This document shows positions 20,558 to 32,058 of a stretch of 64,000 nucleotides of DNA, one piece after another. Made by a program: the position numbers and the translations under genes. The stretch is taken from positions 13,292,183 to 13,356,182 of the forward strand of contig NC_133117.1 of assembly GCF_022965805.1 (NCBI RefSeq), written 5' to 3'. The stretch's first letter is position 1; each line of letters begins with the position of its first letter. The notes under the pieces were generated by a model. The model searched no databases. It had not been told where the DNA came from and worked only from the letters and a program-made list of their open reading frames with translations. This DNA is from Primulina eburnea. Lineage: Eukaryota; Streptophyta; Magnoliopsida; Lamiales; Gesneriaceae.

Positions 20558-22993
20558 TCAATCATCAACCTCCTCAATCAGCGGTTGAATTATTGGCCTA
20601 GGCGGCACGATAACAGTAGGCTTGAGGATTCTTTCCAACACCGAGCTTGGAGTTGGTGTTTTCATGTACAATGGGTTTTCTTTCTTGCTAATGCTACAAA
20701 TTTTGATAGGCCCAAAATCCCCATTGTAATATCTGGCCTCCACAGCACTTGCACTTGTTTGGAACGGCTGTCCATCCGCTTCTACAACCTCCACATCATC
20801 CTCTTTCCAAAATAACAACAGTTGGTGCATTGAGGATGGGATGCACTGGTTTGCATGGATCCAATCTCTGCCTAACAATGCTTGGAAGTTGGCGGAAGAG
20901 TTCACCACAAAAAATGCACATAAAGATGGCATGCTCCCTACAGTAACATCAGCGGGGAATACCCCAATGGTCTTGGTGGTTTCCCCTGTAAATGCAGCAA
21001 CCGAAACTTCCGAAGGAATCAAGTCTTCTTCAGTTTTGCCTATACTTTTTAACATTCTTACTGGAAGAACATCCACAGCTGAACCATTGTCAATCAACAC
21101 CCTAGACACTGGCTTCCCATTCACGTGGGCTTTGATGTACAACGGCCTTATGTGCTTGGTCATGGCCAGTGTAGGCTTTTCCAGTATCACCTGTTGAGGC
21201 TTATTTGAGTGGCCCTCCTGGATAATCACTCTTGAACTCCCTTCAGAGAGTTTATTTGCATACTCTTTCTTTTGCACTGATTTCTGGGGCATCAACTCCC
21301 CATCCTCTTCTTCCGCCATTTTAAATCTCTCGAATAGTATCACCACTCCTGTGGCACAATCCACTGTGATGTGAAACTCTCCAACGCAAAAATTGATTGT
21401 TTTTCCTCTTTGATCATCTTCTTCGCTTAACAAATCATCACCATCCTCCACAAACATATCCTCAGTATCCGATCTTCCAAACTTGGATTTACTCCTCACT
21501 GGACTCCTTGCGACTGGAATATCATTTGTGGGTTCATTTCTCAACTTAGCGGACTCCTCTCTTCTTGCAATCGCTCTTTCTCTCAACAGCCATCTCTTTT
21601 GAGTTCTAGTTGGTGGCCTAGGGAACTTTTTGTGTTGGGCCACTCTCCAAGACTCATTGAACTCCCCTCTGGCTGGAAGGACGTATCTCGGCTTTGCTCT
21701 TCGAAGCTCAATATTTTTTCCTTTTGACATTTCATATGGGCGCCGCTCTATGCACTGATCAGCTGATACTTTCCTGGTTTCCACCCTTCGTGACTCTACT
21801 TCATATGTATTTCTCCTGTCCCAGTACCTTTGGTGCTGATCATGAAATGATTCCCCTCTGAACTTTTGATTCTCATGCACTGATCTTTCAAGGAAATGTT
21901 GGTTCCTCGGCCTAGAGGCCGCGGATTCGCCAACATTCCTAGTTAAATGCTTCTGAAATGTTCTTAGTCGATCGGTATTATACCTTTCAGTAACTTCATA
22001 CAATTGACATTTTGGGATCCAACATTTCTTGATTATTTGCTCTTTCACTGCAAAGGATCGACTTCTTCTCTCATTGAGGAGATCCCTCAAATCTGTCACA
22101 TTCACATTGACCAAAGCTACTGGGGGAAAACGATCATCATCCACCGCCATAGACTCCTGTTTGTTAGGAAACTTCACGACTCCCTTGTTAATCCTGTCCT
22201 GCAAAATGTTCTTGAACGCCCAACAAGAGTTAGTAGCATGATTGTAGGAGTTGTGGTACTTACAATACTCCCGTACTTTCAGCTCTTCTATGGGTGGCAT
22301 CCTGTGATCAGCTGGAAAAGTGATGAACTTTTCTTTTACCAAGAAATCAAAAACTTCTTCGGTCTTTGATACATCAAATGTATAATGCATGTCTTTGGGG
22401 AGTTGGGAGTTGTTCTTTGTTTCAAGTTCTGCTGACTTCTTTTTTAGCAGAGGAACTGTGCAAGACCCAGCTGATCGAATCTCTGCCAATGCCACGTCTT
22501 CCACCTCTTGATAATAAGATCCCATAGCAATTTTCTTCTTGTATGACTCTTCCCGCAAGAGTTCTTCGTATTCAGCCACTTTGGCAGCAAGTTCAAAGAA
22601 ATCCCTGAACTCCATACCTTGGAACTTCTTCCTTAATTCAAAATCCAGCCCTTTTTGTGCCATCTGCACGAACTCTGTCTCAGGTAAGAACACCTTGCAT
22701 CTATTCTTCATCTTTTTGAACCTGTCGATAAAATATTCTACAGACTCTCCTTTTTTTTGAGTGACTCTGGATAAGTCGGCAATGCACACTTCTGGCTCTG
22801 TTCTATAGAATTGAATGTGAAATTGTCTTTCCATTTCTTGCCAATTCATCACTGAATTTCTGGGGAGTGAAGCATACCAAGCGAATGCAGTCCCAGTGAG
22901 GGAATTAGGGAATAGCCGCAACTTTAGATTGTTGAAGTTCTCCAAGTTGGCTAATTCCCCGCACTGGATGGTGAATCTGGCTATATGTTCCAT
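20558..22993 (-). CDS. gag: Gag-protease polyprotein of element D, 811 codons
   Basis: This is a long uninterrupted frame of a Tat/Retand-like gypsy element. The capsid part opens with MEHIARFTIQCGEL and includes AFAWYASLP, FHIQFYRTEP and SVEYFIDRFKKMKNRC. A zinc-binding-like CKYHNSYNHATNSC follows at about residues 242-255. After a long basic Arg-rich region comes the aspartic protease core with VLIDNGSAVDVLP and, later, LLGRDWIH. The listed ATG is probably internal: the true gag begins at 23893 and reaches here through a TAG at 23000-23002. After PLIEEVDD the frame stops. A different frame (20296-20577) then continues with GKEVAATS-like linker sequence that normally leads to RT. No RT follows. 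Confidence 0.88.
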   Translation of the reverse strand: MEHIARFTIQCGELANLENFNNLKLRLFPNSLTGTAFAWYASLPRNSVMNWQEMERQFHIQFYRTEPEVCIADLSRVTQKKGESVEYFIDRFKKMKNRCKVFLPETEFVQMAQKGLDFELRKKFQGMEFRDFFELAAKVAEYEELLREESYKKKIAMGSYYQEVEDVALAEIRSAGSCTVPLLKKKSAELETKNNSQLPKDMHYTFDVSKTEEVFDFLVKEKFITFPADHRMPPIEELKVREYCKYHNSYNHATNSCWAFKNILQDRINKGVVKFPNKQESMAVDDDRFPPVALVNVNVTDLRDLLNERRSRSFAVKEQIIKKCWIPKCQLYEVTERYNTDRLRTFQKHLTRNVGESAASRPRNQHFLERSVHENQKFRGESFHDQHQRYWDRRNTYEVESRRVETRKVSADQCIERRPYEMSKGKNIELRRAKPRYVLPARGEFNESWRVAQHKKFPRPPTRTQKRWLLRERAIARREESAKLRNEPTNDIPVARSPVRSKSKFGRSDTEDMFVEDGDDLLSEEDDQRGKTINFCVGEFHITVDCATGVVILFERFKMAEEEDGELMPQKSVQKKEYANKLSEGSSRVIIQEGHSNKPQQVILEKPTLAMTKHIRPLYIKAHVNGKPVSRVLIDNGSAVDVLPVRMLKSIGKTEEDLIPSEVSVAAFTGETTKTIGVFPADVTVGSMPSLCAFFVVNSSANFQALLGRDWIHANQCIPSSMHQLLLFWKEDDVEVVEADGQPFQTSASAVEARYYNGDFGPIKICSISKKENPLYMKTPTPSSVLERILKPTVIVPPRPIIQPLIEEVDD

Positions 22994-22999
22994 GCTGGA

Positions 23000-23893
23000 C
23001 TAGCCATCCTCCCCGGAGAATAAACTGAAATCATGAACTCTATAACCCCTTGGGTACGGGTTATTCACGTCTATGTAGTCTGGATAGGGTTTATGAAATT
23101 CTGGGCGGCCTATCTGCTTCAAGGCCGGCCCATATAGCTCTTGAACAGCCTCTCTCACCATTTCTGGATCAATCCCGTGCATGTTCCGAGCGGGGAGTTG
23201 GTGATGGTAGTAATTTCCCCCCCGAGCTTGGAACCCTGCATTTAAACCAAAATTACCTCCTGGGAAGCCCCCATCCACTCCTTGATGATCCATGTGCGAT
23301 ATGTCATCATAAACTCCCGGTTGGTACAGAGGATTGGTCACGTTGTACACTTGAGTAACTGGTTGTTTCGAACTCCCCACTCCATGAGCACGTGGATATG
23401 GCTGGGATCTTCCTCCTAAGGTTTATTCTCTCTTGTGAGGTGGTGTATACCTTCTTTCTGGATGATTTGGGAAAGTAAACTCCGGGCGGCGAGGATCGCC
23501 AGCCCTTGAGTTTCCAACTCCCTGGTCAAATTCATGGACATTATTTCCCTGGACTTGATTGCTTCCTTGGTTCCCTTCTTTTTCACTTATGTTCTGCTCT
23601 TTGTTGGTTCACTGGTTTGGTTTACCCAATACTATCTTCAAGCAATCAGACACAGCCTTGGACAGTGCTTGTGATATTTCTTCAATTTTCATCGCAGTCA
23701 ATTCTTCAACCAAACGGTTTGAAATATGAGCATACATCTCTGGAACATTACTTGGATGCAAATCCAACTCCCTGGTCGGCTCTTCAGCGGCCATAGCGGC
23801 CGGCTGCTCTGTCAGTGGAGCGTGAATCTCTTCCTGGCTTGGTTGAGACTCCCCATCCCCTTGATTGACGTTTTCTTTTCTCCTTGGCGGCAT
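23000..23893 (-). pseudogene. gag: N-terminal gag of element D with in-frame stops
   Basis: The likely gag start is MPPRRKENVNQGDGES at 23893, just inside the primer-site motif. Two open pieces (23893 down to 23609, and 23380 down to 23000) are recognisable, with in-frame stops near 23609 and 23419 and the last TAG at 23000-23002. The final block DFSLFSGEDG leads directly into MEHIARF of the long frame. Acidic and Gly/Asn-rich stretches lie between. Because only the 5' third is broken, the 811-codon part may still look like an intact gene to annotation tools. Confidence 0.75.
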
Positions 23894-23899
23894 AGTGAT

Positions 23900-23918
23900 G
23901 GTCCCACCGGGCGTGCCA
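23900..23918 (-). promoter_or_regulatory. Putative primer binding site of element D
   Basis: On the minus strand TGGCACGCCCGGTGGGACC starts a few bases after the 5' LTR, at the position of a primer site. I did not match it confidently to one tRNA. Confidence 0.6.
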
Positions 23919-23924
23919 AAAATA

Positions 23925-24578
23925 TGTTTGCACAATATTTGGTGTTGCGGGCGTGCCAGGTGCGAAAGTGCACCGATTTGTGTAAAAACGATAAAAATGT
24001 AACTTCTAAAAACAAACGAAAGTGGATTCTAAATTTGACCGTCGGTTCTAATATCCTAAAACAACTATTACGCCAAAACGAAGAAAAAATATTGGAATTT
24101 GATGGAAATAAACCCCTGACACAATTTTGAATTTACAAAACTGTAGGAGTTCATCAAAGACATGAAAATATAATAAATTGTAAAGTTGCTGAAATCTGAA
24201 ACAACAAGACGTAGAATGCTAGAAATATGCTGGAATGCTTAAAAACTAATGCTTGAAGATTGAATTTTTAGCAGAGAGTATTTTGCAGATTTTTGCTGAG
24301 TTGAGTTGTGTGTGTGTCTGTCTCCTATAGCCGATTGCTTCCTTTTCTTCCTAGTAACTGGCCGGTTCTCCTCCACTCCCCCATCATCCATGTTCCCCAC
24401 TTTTCACGCCACGATTTCTACCTCTTCTCCCACTAGCCATGAATTCTTCTCACGATCTCCTTGGCTTGACGTTATCTGCTTATTTAAATACACTAATGGG
24501 CCTCTTGTTTTTCTCTATTAATTTAAACTTTTGGGCTTAGACAATTAATTGTGCTCAATTTAATTTTTGGTGCAAACA
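23925..24578 (-). repeat. 5' LTR of element D
   Basis: Near-identical partner of 17594-18248, followed by the AAAAT target duplication at 24579-24583. Confidence 0.93.
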
Positions 24579-24583
24579 AAAAT

Positions 24584-24635
24584 AAAATAAGATATTTTTA
24601 ATATTATATCTCATTAAATTTAAATTTTCCTCTGT

Positions 24636-24678
<43 letters not shown>

Positions 24679-25063
24679 GTGCGTCTGCTAAATTGAAATA
24701 AGGAGAATTTGTAATAACTCTTTTTTCTAAACTCAACTTTCTTCTTACTCCCTACCCCTCTAAATCTTTGTTTTAACTCCCCATTTTTATAAAATTTTCA
24801 AAACTATCTTTAATTCTTATGATTTTGGTATGTGACATTGTTATACATATCGAACTTGTTCTTGAAGGCATATAGTCCCAAGACATACAGCTACGCAATG
24901 TTTCCAGCATATAAACCATGCTCGAATGATAGATTTTTTTAAATTATAAATGACTCATCATACTTTCATATAATATATTGAACAATTTACCTTTTTGACC
25001 ATAGTACCGTCAGGTTATATCTACCGTTTCAGACAGCTCCTCATAGTCCAACCATACAATCGT
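24584..25063. other. A/T-rich stretch with (AT)n tract, no gene
   Basis: A microsatellite of about 18 AT units lies at 24639-24675. The rest has no preserved frame or recognised element. Confidence 0.6.
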
Positions 25064-25789
25064 TGTAACGTACCGTACTTTTAAACATAAAAAAAATAAT
25101 AAAAATCATCTTAAATAAAAATAAATCTTCAAACTCCAATTTAAAATAAGTTGTTCATCCAAAAATAACTGCAATAAAAGAACACGAATAATGTTTGCTA
25201 AAACTACTTGTTTAATCAACGTAAAAACATATCAAGAAAATCAAAGTATTAAAAATGCCATGCATAGAATCTTAAAACATGGGTGGTCCTCGGGTTTAGC
25301 CTCATGCGCAGTCCAAGGCGGCTCATTGATCCACACCTCTCGCCTCCTCAAGGTCATCATCACCTGCATCGATCAAGTCTAGTGAATTTAAAGACTCAAC
25401 ATGTATAAATTTAAGATAACAAATAATACATAATAAAACCACATGCTTCTTTAAAGTAGAGCGTACATACTTGAAACTTGAACGTAATAACATAAACATA
25501 GACGTGCCATCATCATAAACTTTTCATAAACATACTTGCATCATACCTATTTGAACATGCATAAACTTCATCATTTTGCGTAGAGATATCTTTCCAAGCA
25601 AGTGACCCATACATAAATGTGCCTGATCAGACTAAACCACAGTACTGGGCTAGCAAGGAAGATCCACTACCACTTACATGAGATCCCCGGTCATGCTTTA
25701 TCGGGTGGATTGGTCCCTGGTCATGTTTTACAGTTTTTCAATCCTGATTTAAACCTGTTCATGTTTTTCTTCCAAACCCATTCATAATT
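25064..25789 (-). mobile_element. Truncated Tekay-type LTR
   Basis: It begins TGTAACGTACCGTACTT and shares words in order with the reverse Tekay LTR at 46861, such as GGTCCTCGGGTT.AGCCTC, CACCTGCATCGATCAAGTCTAG and GACTCAACA. The match runs to the TTTACGGG-like repeats and ends near 25789, well short of the 2.77-kb full LTR. No internal region follows. Confidence 0.7.
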
Positions 25790-26119
25790 TGTAACGCCTG
25801 AAAACCTGATCACTCTAAGCACGTGCATGCATAAAAATTTATTTGAATTTATAGTCTACATAAAAATTTATTTGAATTTACAGTCTACAAGCATGCTTAA
25901 GTATTTGCATGGTTAAATGATTATTTAATCGAATGTTATGAATGTGACCTTCTGTAGTCAAATTCACGATGTACGGCAAAGACGAGAGAACTACGGACGA
26001 TTATTTACTGTTGATTATTGCAAGTAAACATTTGTTTACTTGAAATAATCAACAGTAAATAATTCGCGTCCTGATGAGATAACATTAAAATTTTCAACAC
26101 GATAAATAATTTTTGTAAT
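25790..26119. other. Short LTR-like start with a 29-bp direct duplication
   Basis: TGTAACGCCTGAAAACC at 25790 resembles the start of another gypsy LTR, but it is cut by element B at 26125. Inside, a 29-bp unit starting ATAAAAATTTATTTGAATTT is repeated in tandem at 25831 and 25860. No gene is present. Confidence 0.45.
26000..26063. repeat. Near-perfect inverted repeat, 31-bp arms, 2-base centre
   Basis: The left arm from 26000 and the right arm ending at 26063 are reverse complements with one mismatch around a TT centre (core CAAGTAAACA-TT-TGTTTACTTG). It could form a long hairpin or a cruciform. No terminal inverted repeat with target duplication was identified. Confidence 0.9.
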
Positions 26120-27154
26120 ATAATTGTGGGGACCCGGACGCTGATCTTTTTCTTAATCATCTTTGGGACTTAATTATAAATTAAGATAAACAGGGTCTAA
26201 AAATTTTTCTTTTTTAAAATGTCAATGCGGAAGGTAATGGAATGATGCTATTATACAAATCAGTATAATAATAAAAATCTTGTACAACATTTATTTAGCT
26301 CAACTAAGGTTCAACTACTATAATCAAGTAATAACACCTACTCTACAATAAGTCCGGAATCACCACGCTAAACTCGTCTTCTCTCGTCATCTTCTCGACC
26401 CTGAACCTGCCCCCACCTGTTGTCATGCACACATACAAAACAAGACAACAGCCGGATAACTCCGGTGAGAATAAATCCCAGTATAAAACATGGTAAGCAT
26501 GTATAGAAGCAATCTAAATCATAAAACATGCTATCATGATCATATTCAAAAGTAATAGATTTTATAATCTATGAAATCAAATCAAAATAAGCATGCAACT
26601 CAATTCAGATAAACATGCAATTTAAATCAAATCATATAAACATGCTATCATGACTGAAAGCAATAAATATGGGTTTCGTAGTCTATGAAACCACATCTAT
26701 AAACGCATGCAGTTCTAGTCAAATTATGTCTAGACTCGACTCAACTATAACTCTAGGGATCCCGTTGTGAATAAGACGATCTATCACCTACTCTCCAATC
26801 GGGGTGACGGTACGTCTTATTCCTAGACTTCGGTCTAATCTGTATCCACATCTACAATAGGAGAGTGAATCTTCCCCTAAGCTGTGATATCACCGAACGT
26901 CTAGCAGTTTGACGGATCTGTCAAGACTCCCTATCTTAAATGCAATGCATATAAATCTATAAACAAAGTAGTAGCATATCAGCATATAAACAAGAATATT
27001 CATATCAGAATATAACAATAATCTAATATGTGATTTTATTGGGAAACTCAAATGAGATCTGATTTGAGTTATGTCTTCCCAGATATCACATGAATTATAC
27101 CTTTGTCTTCCCTGTCTGACGAAGACGATGACATGTATTCAAATCTGTCCATAT

Positions 27155-27244
27155 CCAATCTGAAATGACAATATCGAATACTCTGTATCAGTAAATGATC
27201 CAATCTGAAATGACAATATCGAATACTCTGTATCAGTAAATAAC
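27155..27244. repeat. 45-bp tandem duplication, only in this LTR
   Basis: Two copies of a unit starting CCAATCTGAAATGACAATAT begin at 27155 and 27200. The matching site in the other LTR (about 33090) has one copy, so the duplication arose after insertion. Confidence 0.92.
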
Positions 27245-27923
27245 TCAATACCCAACCTGTTCTAATCAATAATCAATTCAGTACATCATCTGACTAATAT
27301 CTGAACAAGGTAAAATCTGATTCATATCAACAATAACACGATACAATCTAAATCGTTACTGAATCTGATTAATATCAATCGACTGATGTTTCGACAGCAT
27401 AACAACACAGTCTTGTAATCCCGTCAATCTCAACATCACAGATACAATACCAGAATTAATACTCAATACCAATACAATTCATAATCTTGATATCGGTATA
27501 CTTAAATCAGTAATAACCCCATTCTGATATCAATTCTTAATCAATTCAACTCCGAAAATCATAACAATTGTATAAATAGTTTATTCTTTAATCTGACTTC
27601 AATTCTATACTGTCTACGGTAGCAGAAACATCATATCTGGTTCATATTCAATTCTCACAATATCATAAATTCAAAACATGTTTAAACGTAACAAAACTTA
27701 CGTCCAGTTGTAGCCTGTGTTGATAGGAACACAGTACTGAAGTCGGATTCTAATTCGGACGGACGGATTTCTCACAAAAGGCGTAAGGATTTCTCGTAAT
27801 CTTTCCTCGACTTCTTCTCGTTTTTCCCCTTTCTGATTCTGAAGAAAGAAGGAATTTATATATATATATATCATACGTTGCATGCATGAGGACGAGTGGC
27901 TCATCCCTCCTATTACACGTCTC

Positions 27924-28098
27924 GCGCTCGAGCGGTAAGAAAGTACCGCTCGAGCGCAGCACTTTCTGTCCGAAGGCTAGCTTATCTCCATTGGCGCTCG
28001 GGCGGTACTTTCTACCGCTCGGGCGCCATACGTTATGTCCAATTTTCTTACTTATGGTGTGTTGGCGCTCGGGCGGTCTTTTTCTACCGCTCGAGTGA
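27924..28098. repeat. Three pairs of GC-rich palindromic 12-mers in the element B LTR
   Basis: GCGCTCGAGCGG at 27924 pairs with CCGCTCGAGCGC at 27946. GCGCTCGGGCGG at 27994 pairs with CCGCTCGGGCGC at 28015. GCGCTCGGGCGG at 28065 pairs with CCGCTCGAGTGA at 28087. Within-pair steps are 22, 21 and 22 bp, and pair-to-pair steps are about 70 bp. The first pair is a perfect inverted repeat with a 10-base loop. Confidence 0.95.
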
Positions 28099-28225
28099 CG
28101 AAGGTTCTGTACAAAATTCTTATTTTTCTTGCACCGACGCCCGGCCTCGTCATTTGATTTCTTATTAATCTCAATCATGTTAACTAATCAATGTCTGATT
28201 AAATAATTAAATCTCGGGCATTACA

Positions 28226-28240
28226 TTTCTCCCCCTCTTA
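28226..28240 (-). promoter_or_regulatory. Polypurine tract of element B
   Basis: On the minus strand TAAGAGGGGGAGAAA abuts the TGTAATGCCC start of the LTR, matching the tract of element A. Confidence 0.88.
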
Positions 28241-30652
28241 GATCTGAGTTCGTCCTCGAACTCACAAGTATCGATTCAGATATATCAGAAGAAATTAATA
28301 ACCGCGTTTAAATCAAATACTCATCTCGATGGATCCATTTGCACTCTCCATCTTACATTAGACTCTGTCCTTCAGATAATCTCATAGACACACCAACAAT
28401 CTTACTGTGGTTCAATAAGAGAGAACAAAAAATCTCTCCTTCTGATTCCACTCTGGAATAAGACTTCAATCAAGCATACTATCATAATACTTCTTAAACT
28501 AACTCTGACAGAGTCCATCTAGCCATGCTGGTTATACAGCATCCGTATAAACCAATTACCATTTATAACAAAACAATACCAGTAGTTGTTATCCAATCGG
28601 TTTATCCCCGTCAAGGACCTATACAGTCTTTAGCTTCAAAGACCAATCGTCATCATCCGACGTTGGTTTCTTGAATCTATTCGTTCTGAACTATCTTTAT
28701 CTTCCTTCGAATTTTCTTCAACCGAGTTAGAAATCTGTAGTATTCACTGTATACTGTCTTGACTATAACTATCCCATTATCAATCTGATAAGCTGATAGG
28801 TATTGTCACATAGTGATACTAAGTCATATCCATTAGTGCTAACATCCAGCACTATATAGCTCTACCAAAATCTTCCAATATCTGGACCATACATTCGGAC
28901 TGTCTGCCAGTTGTAACACAATCTAAGAAGAAACTCATGATATACTCTATCACAAGTACAAAATTAACCAGAAAATCACAATCTGATATACTCTATCTCA
29001 ACATTCTGTTGATTCTGATCATTCCTCTGACATCAATCTGTGTCATCTGGTTCTGTTTGTACGTTATCTGGTACAAACTAATAGATATAGATTGAGCAAT
29101 CTGTCAATCATAATCATATCATCTTACCATCTGAAGAAAAATGGCGGTAATGTCATTACTAAAGCCATAGAAACGAACTCTCATTTCTATTCAGAAATAT
29201 ACAAATTCTGTAATAATCTTCTGATTTCTATCTTTCTGTCTTTTTCTGTTAGCGATTCAGACTTATCAGTATGATTTCTGCCAACATTTCCGTACAAATT
29301 ATGTTCTAACTGATTTAACTTGTTTATATCAAAACTGTCTGCTATCCGAATGAAAACTGAATCCATCACTATGCATGTCTGACACTATCTGTGATATCTG
29401 ATTCAAACTATTTGGTACCAACCAATCAGCTAATAAAAGAAATTAAGGAAGAAATACCTACCTGGTATTCGGCTCTGATTCTCAATATCAATTCTGTTAT
29501 ACAATTCTGAAACATTCTGACACATTCTGATTTCATTTCTGAACTGCTGTAACTCTCGACATTAACTCTGATACAATTGAACTGTATATATTCTCAACGG
29601 TTCATAAAAATCTGTATCACAAACGGATTCAGAACAACAGTAATATCCAATCAGATACAAAATATCAGTAACCTATACAGATCTAGTGAGTTCCTTGAAC
29701 TCATAAAACGGTAATCTCTGGCAACAAGATTGCTTCTGATTAATCAAACATGTCTTCATGTCATTCTGATCAACTGTTATATCTCATCTGCAAATAAAAT
29801 ATGCTCCCCAAAACAATATAAAATATATATCTCAAATACTGATTTAGAACAATAATAATACGCAAGCAGATATAAGGCAATAGTCGAATAAGATAACCTG
29901 CCCAATCAGACAATATAAAATTCTGATATTTCTGACTTTTCTGAAATTTCTGATCATTCTGACATCGATATCATGCTCTGTCACTGATCCTAATCTCAAC
30001 TGTATCAAATCAATCTGTATACTACTTCCAGATATCGCATATTCTGAATACAATCTGTTTCAAGCGGAATTCTTATCTGAATAATTTCTGTATAAAATAC
30101 TCACCGTTCTCTGAATATTCAACAAAATCTTTAAATATTCAATATCGTTCTGTACTGACTCTAACAGACAAACAATACAGGATCGTAATTCGCTTTTGAA
30201 ATCTATCTACAAATCTGAAATCTTATCTAGGCAGATATCAGCCAACCTATATATCACTGGTGAATCTGCCAATGCTAGGCTCGATTTCAGTGGGTCTACT
30301 GAATACATAAGGATGCAATCTGCCCCTTTCTGTACTAATCGAGTCATATACAATGCAGATATCAAAGGTATTCTAAATCTAGAATCCTCTCCACTGATCA
30401 GTCATCTCTGATCTGAATCTTACCATTTCTGGCAAAATGCTACCATATGTTTGTACTTGTTCAGCATATTAACATCAATAATGCGTTCGAATCAGAAAAC
30501 ACAAGTACATCATAATCTATTTCTATTTCATTCTCATCTTACTGTAGTATACAATATATACAGAAATCTCTGATATCAACATTTCGTCAACAAGCAAAGA
30601 CATAAATACTACAGTACATACAACCCAACAGATACAGCATATTTCCATGAAC
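28241..30652 (-). other. Internal region of element B without recognisable pol
   Basis: A/T-rich with many CTGATA/TATCAG-like words on the minus strand. No RT, RNase H or integrase motif is visible. It shares segments with the interior of element A, so it is an inherited part of a non-autonomous family. Confidence 0.6.
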
Positions 30653-31694
30653 TCAGTCAAAGCTATTCTTAACAAATGCATTAGTATATATCAATACATA
30701 TGCAATAGAATCATAAAGAATAGTACCTGTTACTATATCATCAAGTGCCTCTTGGGTCTGTTCCTCGGTCACTCCCACCAGATTGTCCTGATCCCTGAAA
30801 TCTTCGGGAATCTCTCTGGTGACAAACTCTAGCAAAGTGCCCCGGCTGTCGACAGATACGACAACTAACAGTAACTTCCTGGCATAGCTCCGTGGGATGT
30901 CTTCCTCCGCAAGTGCTGCAATACACTCCAGTATAACTCGGGCTAGAACCACTGGAGCTAGAGGAACCACTTCCCAACTTCTTAAATGGCTTCTTTCGAG
31001 CTTTCAGCACATCTTGCTTCCCACTCGTACTGCCGTGATCATATCGAAGAGGGGATTGCTGTGTCTGAGGTGGCTTCACACACAACCTTGTCAATTGTCT
31101 AATTAGACTTGCCTCAGCTCTCTTCGCTCTACTCAAGACATCAGCAAAATGGTAAGGTCGCTGCAGATTCAAAAATGCAACTACCTCTGAGTTCAACCCT
31201 CTGATGAATTGATTTACTATAGCTTCATCATTTCCAGCTAGATGAGGAGCAAAACGCATTAGAGTCGAGAATTTAGCAATATATTCGTCAATATTTAGCT
31301 GCCCTTGGCTCAAATTCTCAAACTCTAATTTCTTGTCCTCTCGGTACGAAGCTGAGAAAAATCTTCGATAGAAATCAGTTCTGAATATTTCCCACGAAAT
31401 CACTGTACCTCTCTGTGCCCACATTCTTCTACTGGTAATCCACCAACTCCTGGCGGCTTCTCGTAACTAATAAGGCACCATTTTAACTCTCTGTTCATCT
31501 GTACAATCAAGTAAATCGAACAAGATTTCTATATCATCAAACCAGTTCTGACAATCTTCAGATGTCTCGGTACCACTCAAAACCGGCGGCTGTAATAACT
31601 GAAACTCTTTCATCTTTTCTTCTAGCTGAGTTTCTAATGCATCTATCTGTTCAGACGAGGTACTACCCTTTTCTGGAAATCTCCGAGGCGGTAT
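30653..31694 (-). pseudogene. gag: Gypsy element B gag with protease vestige
   Basis: The minus-strand frame begins at 31694 with a codon ATA where related gags have ATG (following residues PPRRFPEKGSTS). It is open except for TAG at 31467-31469. Capsid blocks match element A: REAARSWW, FYRRFFSASYREDKK, LSQGQLNIDEYIAKFSTL and FIRGLNSEVVAFL. A zinc region has CSTCGGRHPTELC and CRICRQPGHFARVC. After a frameshift near 30760 another phase reads VTGTILYDSIAYVLIYTNAF. This is the same dead protease vestige as in element A, with the catalytic triad replaced by YTNAF. Confidence 0.85.
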
Positions 31695-32041
31695 ATCTGA
31701 ATATCAAACAAATTAATACACAATCTGTATAATCTGTCTCAGCCCTCCTCCGATCATATACCTCTGATTCAGACTCGGTTCTGATTCAGTCTTGGTAATT
31801 ACATGCTGTAATCAACTCAGATAACAAACAACATGTAATAGAGAAAGTAATAAATCATGCTAGCACACACAATGTAAGTCAACAGTGAAATAATTCTCAT
31901 GCTAGCAATCACATGCAAGGAAAGAAAATTTAATCTACCCCGCTCATTCTTTTCTATCTCAGTCTAAAGGATCTATCCGTTCTGACTATCTCAATCTAAA
32001 GGATCTATCGCTCTGAAAATCTAAGTCTAAAGGAACTATCG

Positions 32042-32053
32042 GCTCTGATACCA
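32042..32053 (-). promoter_or_regulatory. Primer binding site, initiator tRNA-Met, element B
   Basis: On the minus strand TGGTATCAGAGC lies five bases after the 5' LTR end, as in element A. Confidence 0.9.
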
Positions 32054-32058
32054 CCTGT

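Larger units (their letters stand above)
17594..24578 (-). mobile_element. Tat/Retand-like gypsy element D, non-autonomous
   Basis: Two 655-bp LTRs (17594-18248 and 23925-24578) are flanked by a perfect 5-bp duplication AAAAT (17589-17593 and 24579-24583). On the minus strand the order is 5' LTR, primer-site-like motif, gag, protease, then about 2.3 kb of non-coding sequence with a minisatellite, purine tract and 3' LTR. RT, RNase H and integrase are absent. The gag-protease layout and the repeat-rich 3' region fit the Tat lineage (Ogre/Retand). LTR identity is high. Confidence 0.9.
26125..28225 (-). repeat. 3' LTR of element B
   Basis: 2101 bp, very similar to the right LTR. The length difference is mostly a 45-bp tandem duplication found only here. 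It carries three pairs of GC-rich palindromic 12-mers. Confidence 0.93.

Noticed and set aside
20459..20815. Plus-strand frames opposite the gag-protease of element D
   Set aside because: Shadows of a well-supported minus-strand coding sequence.
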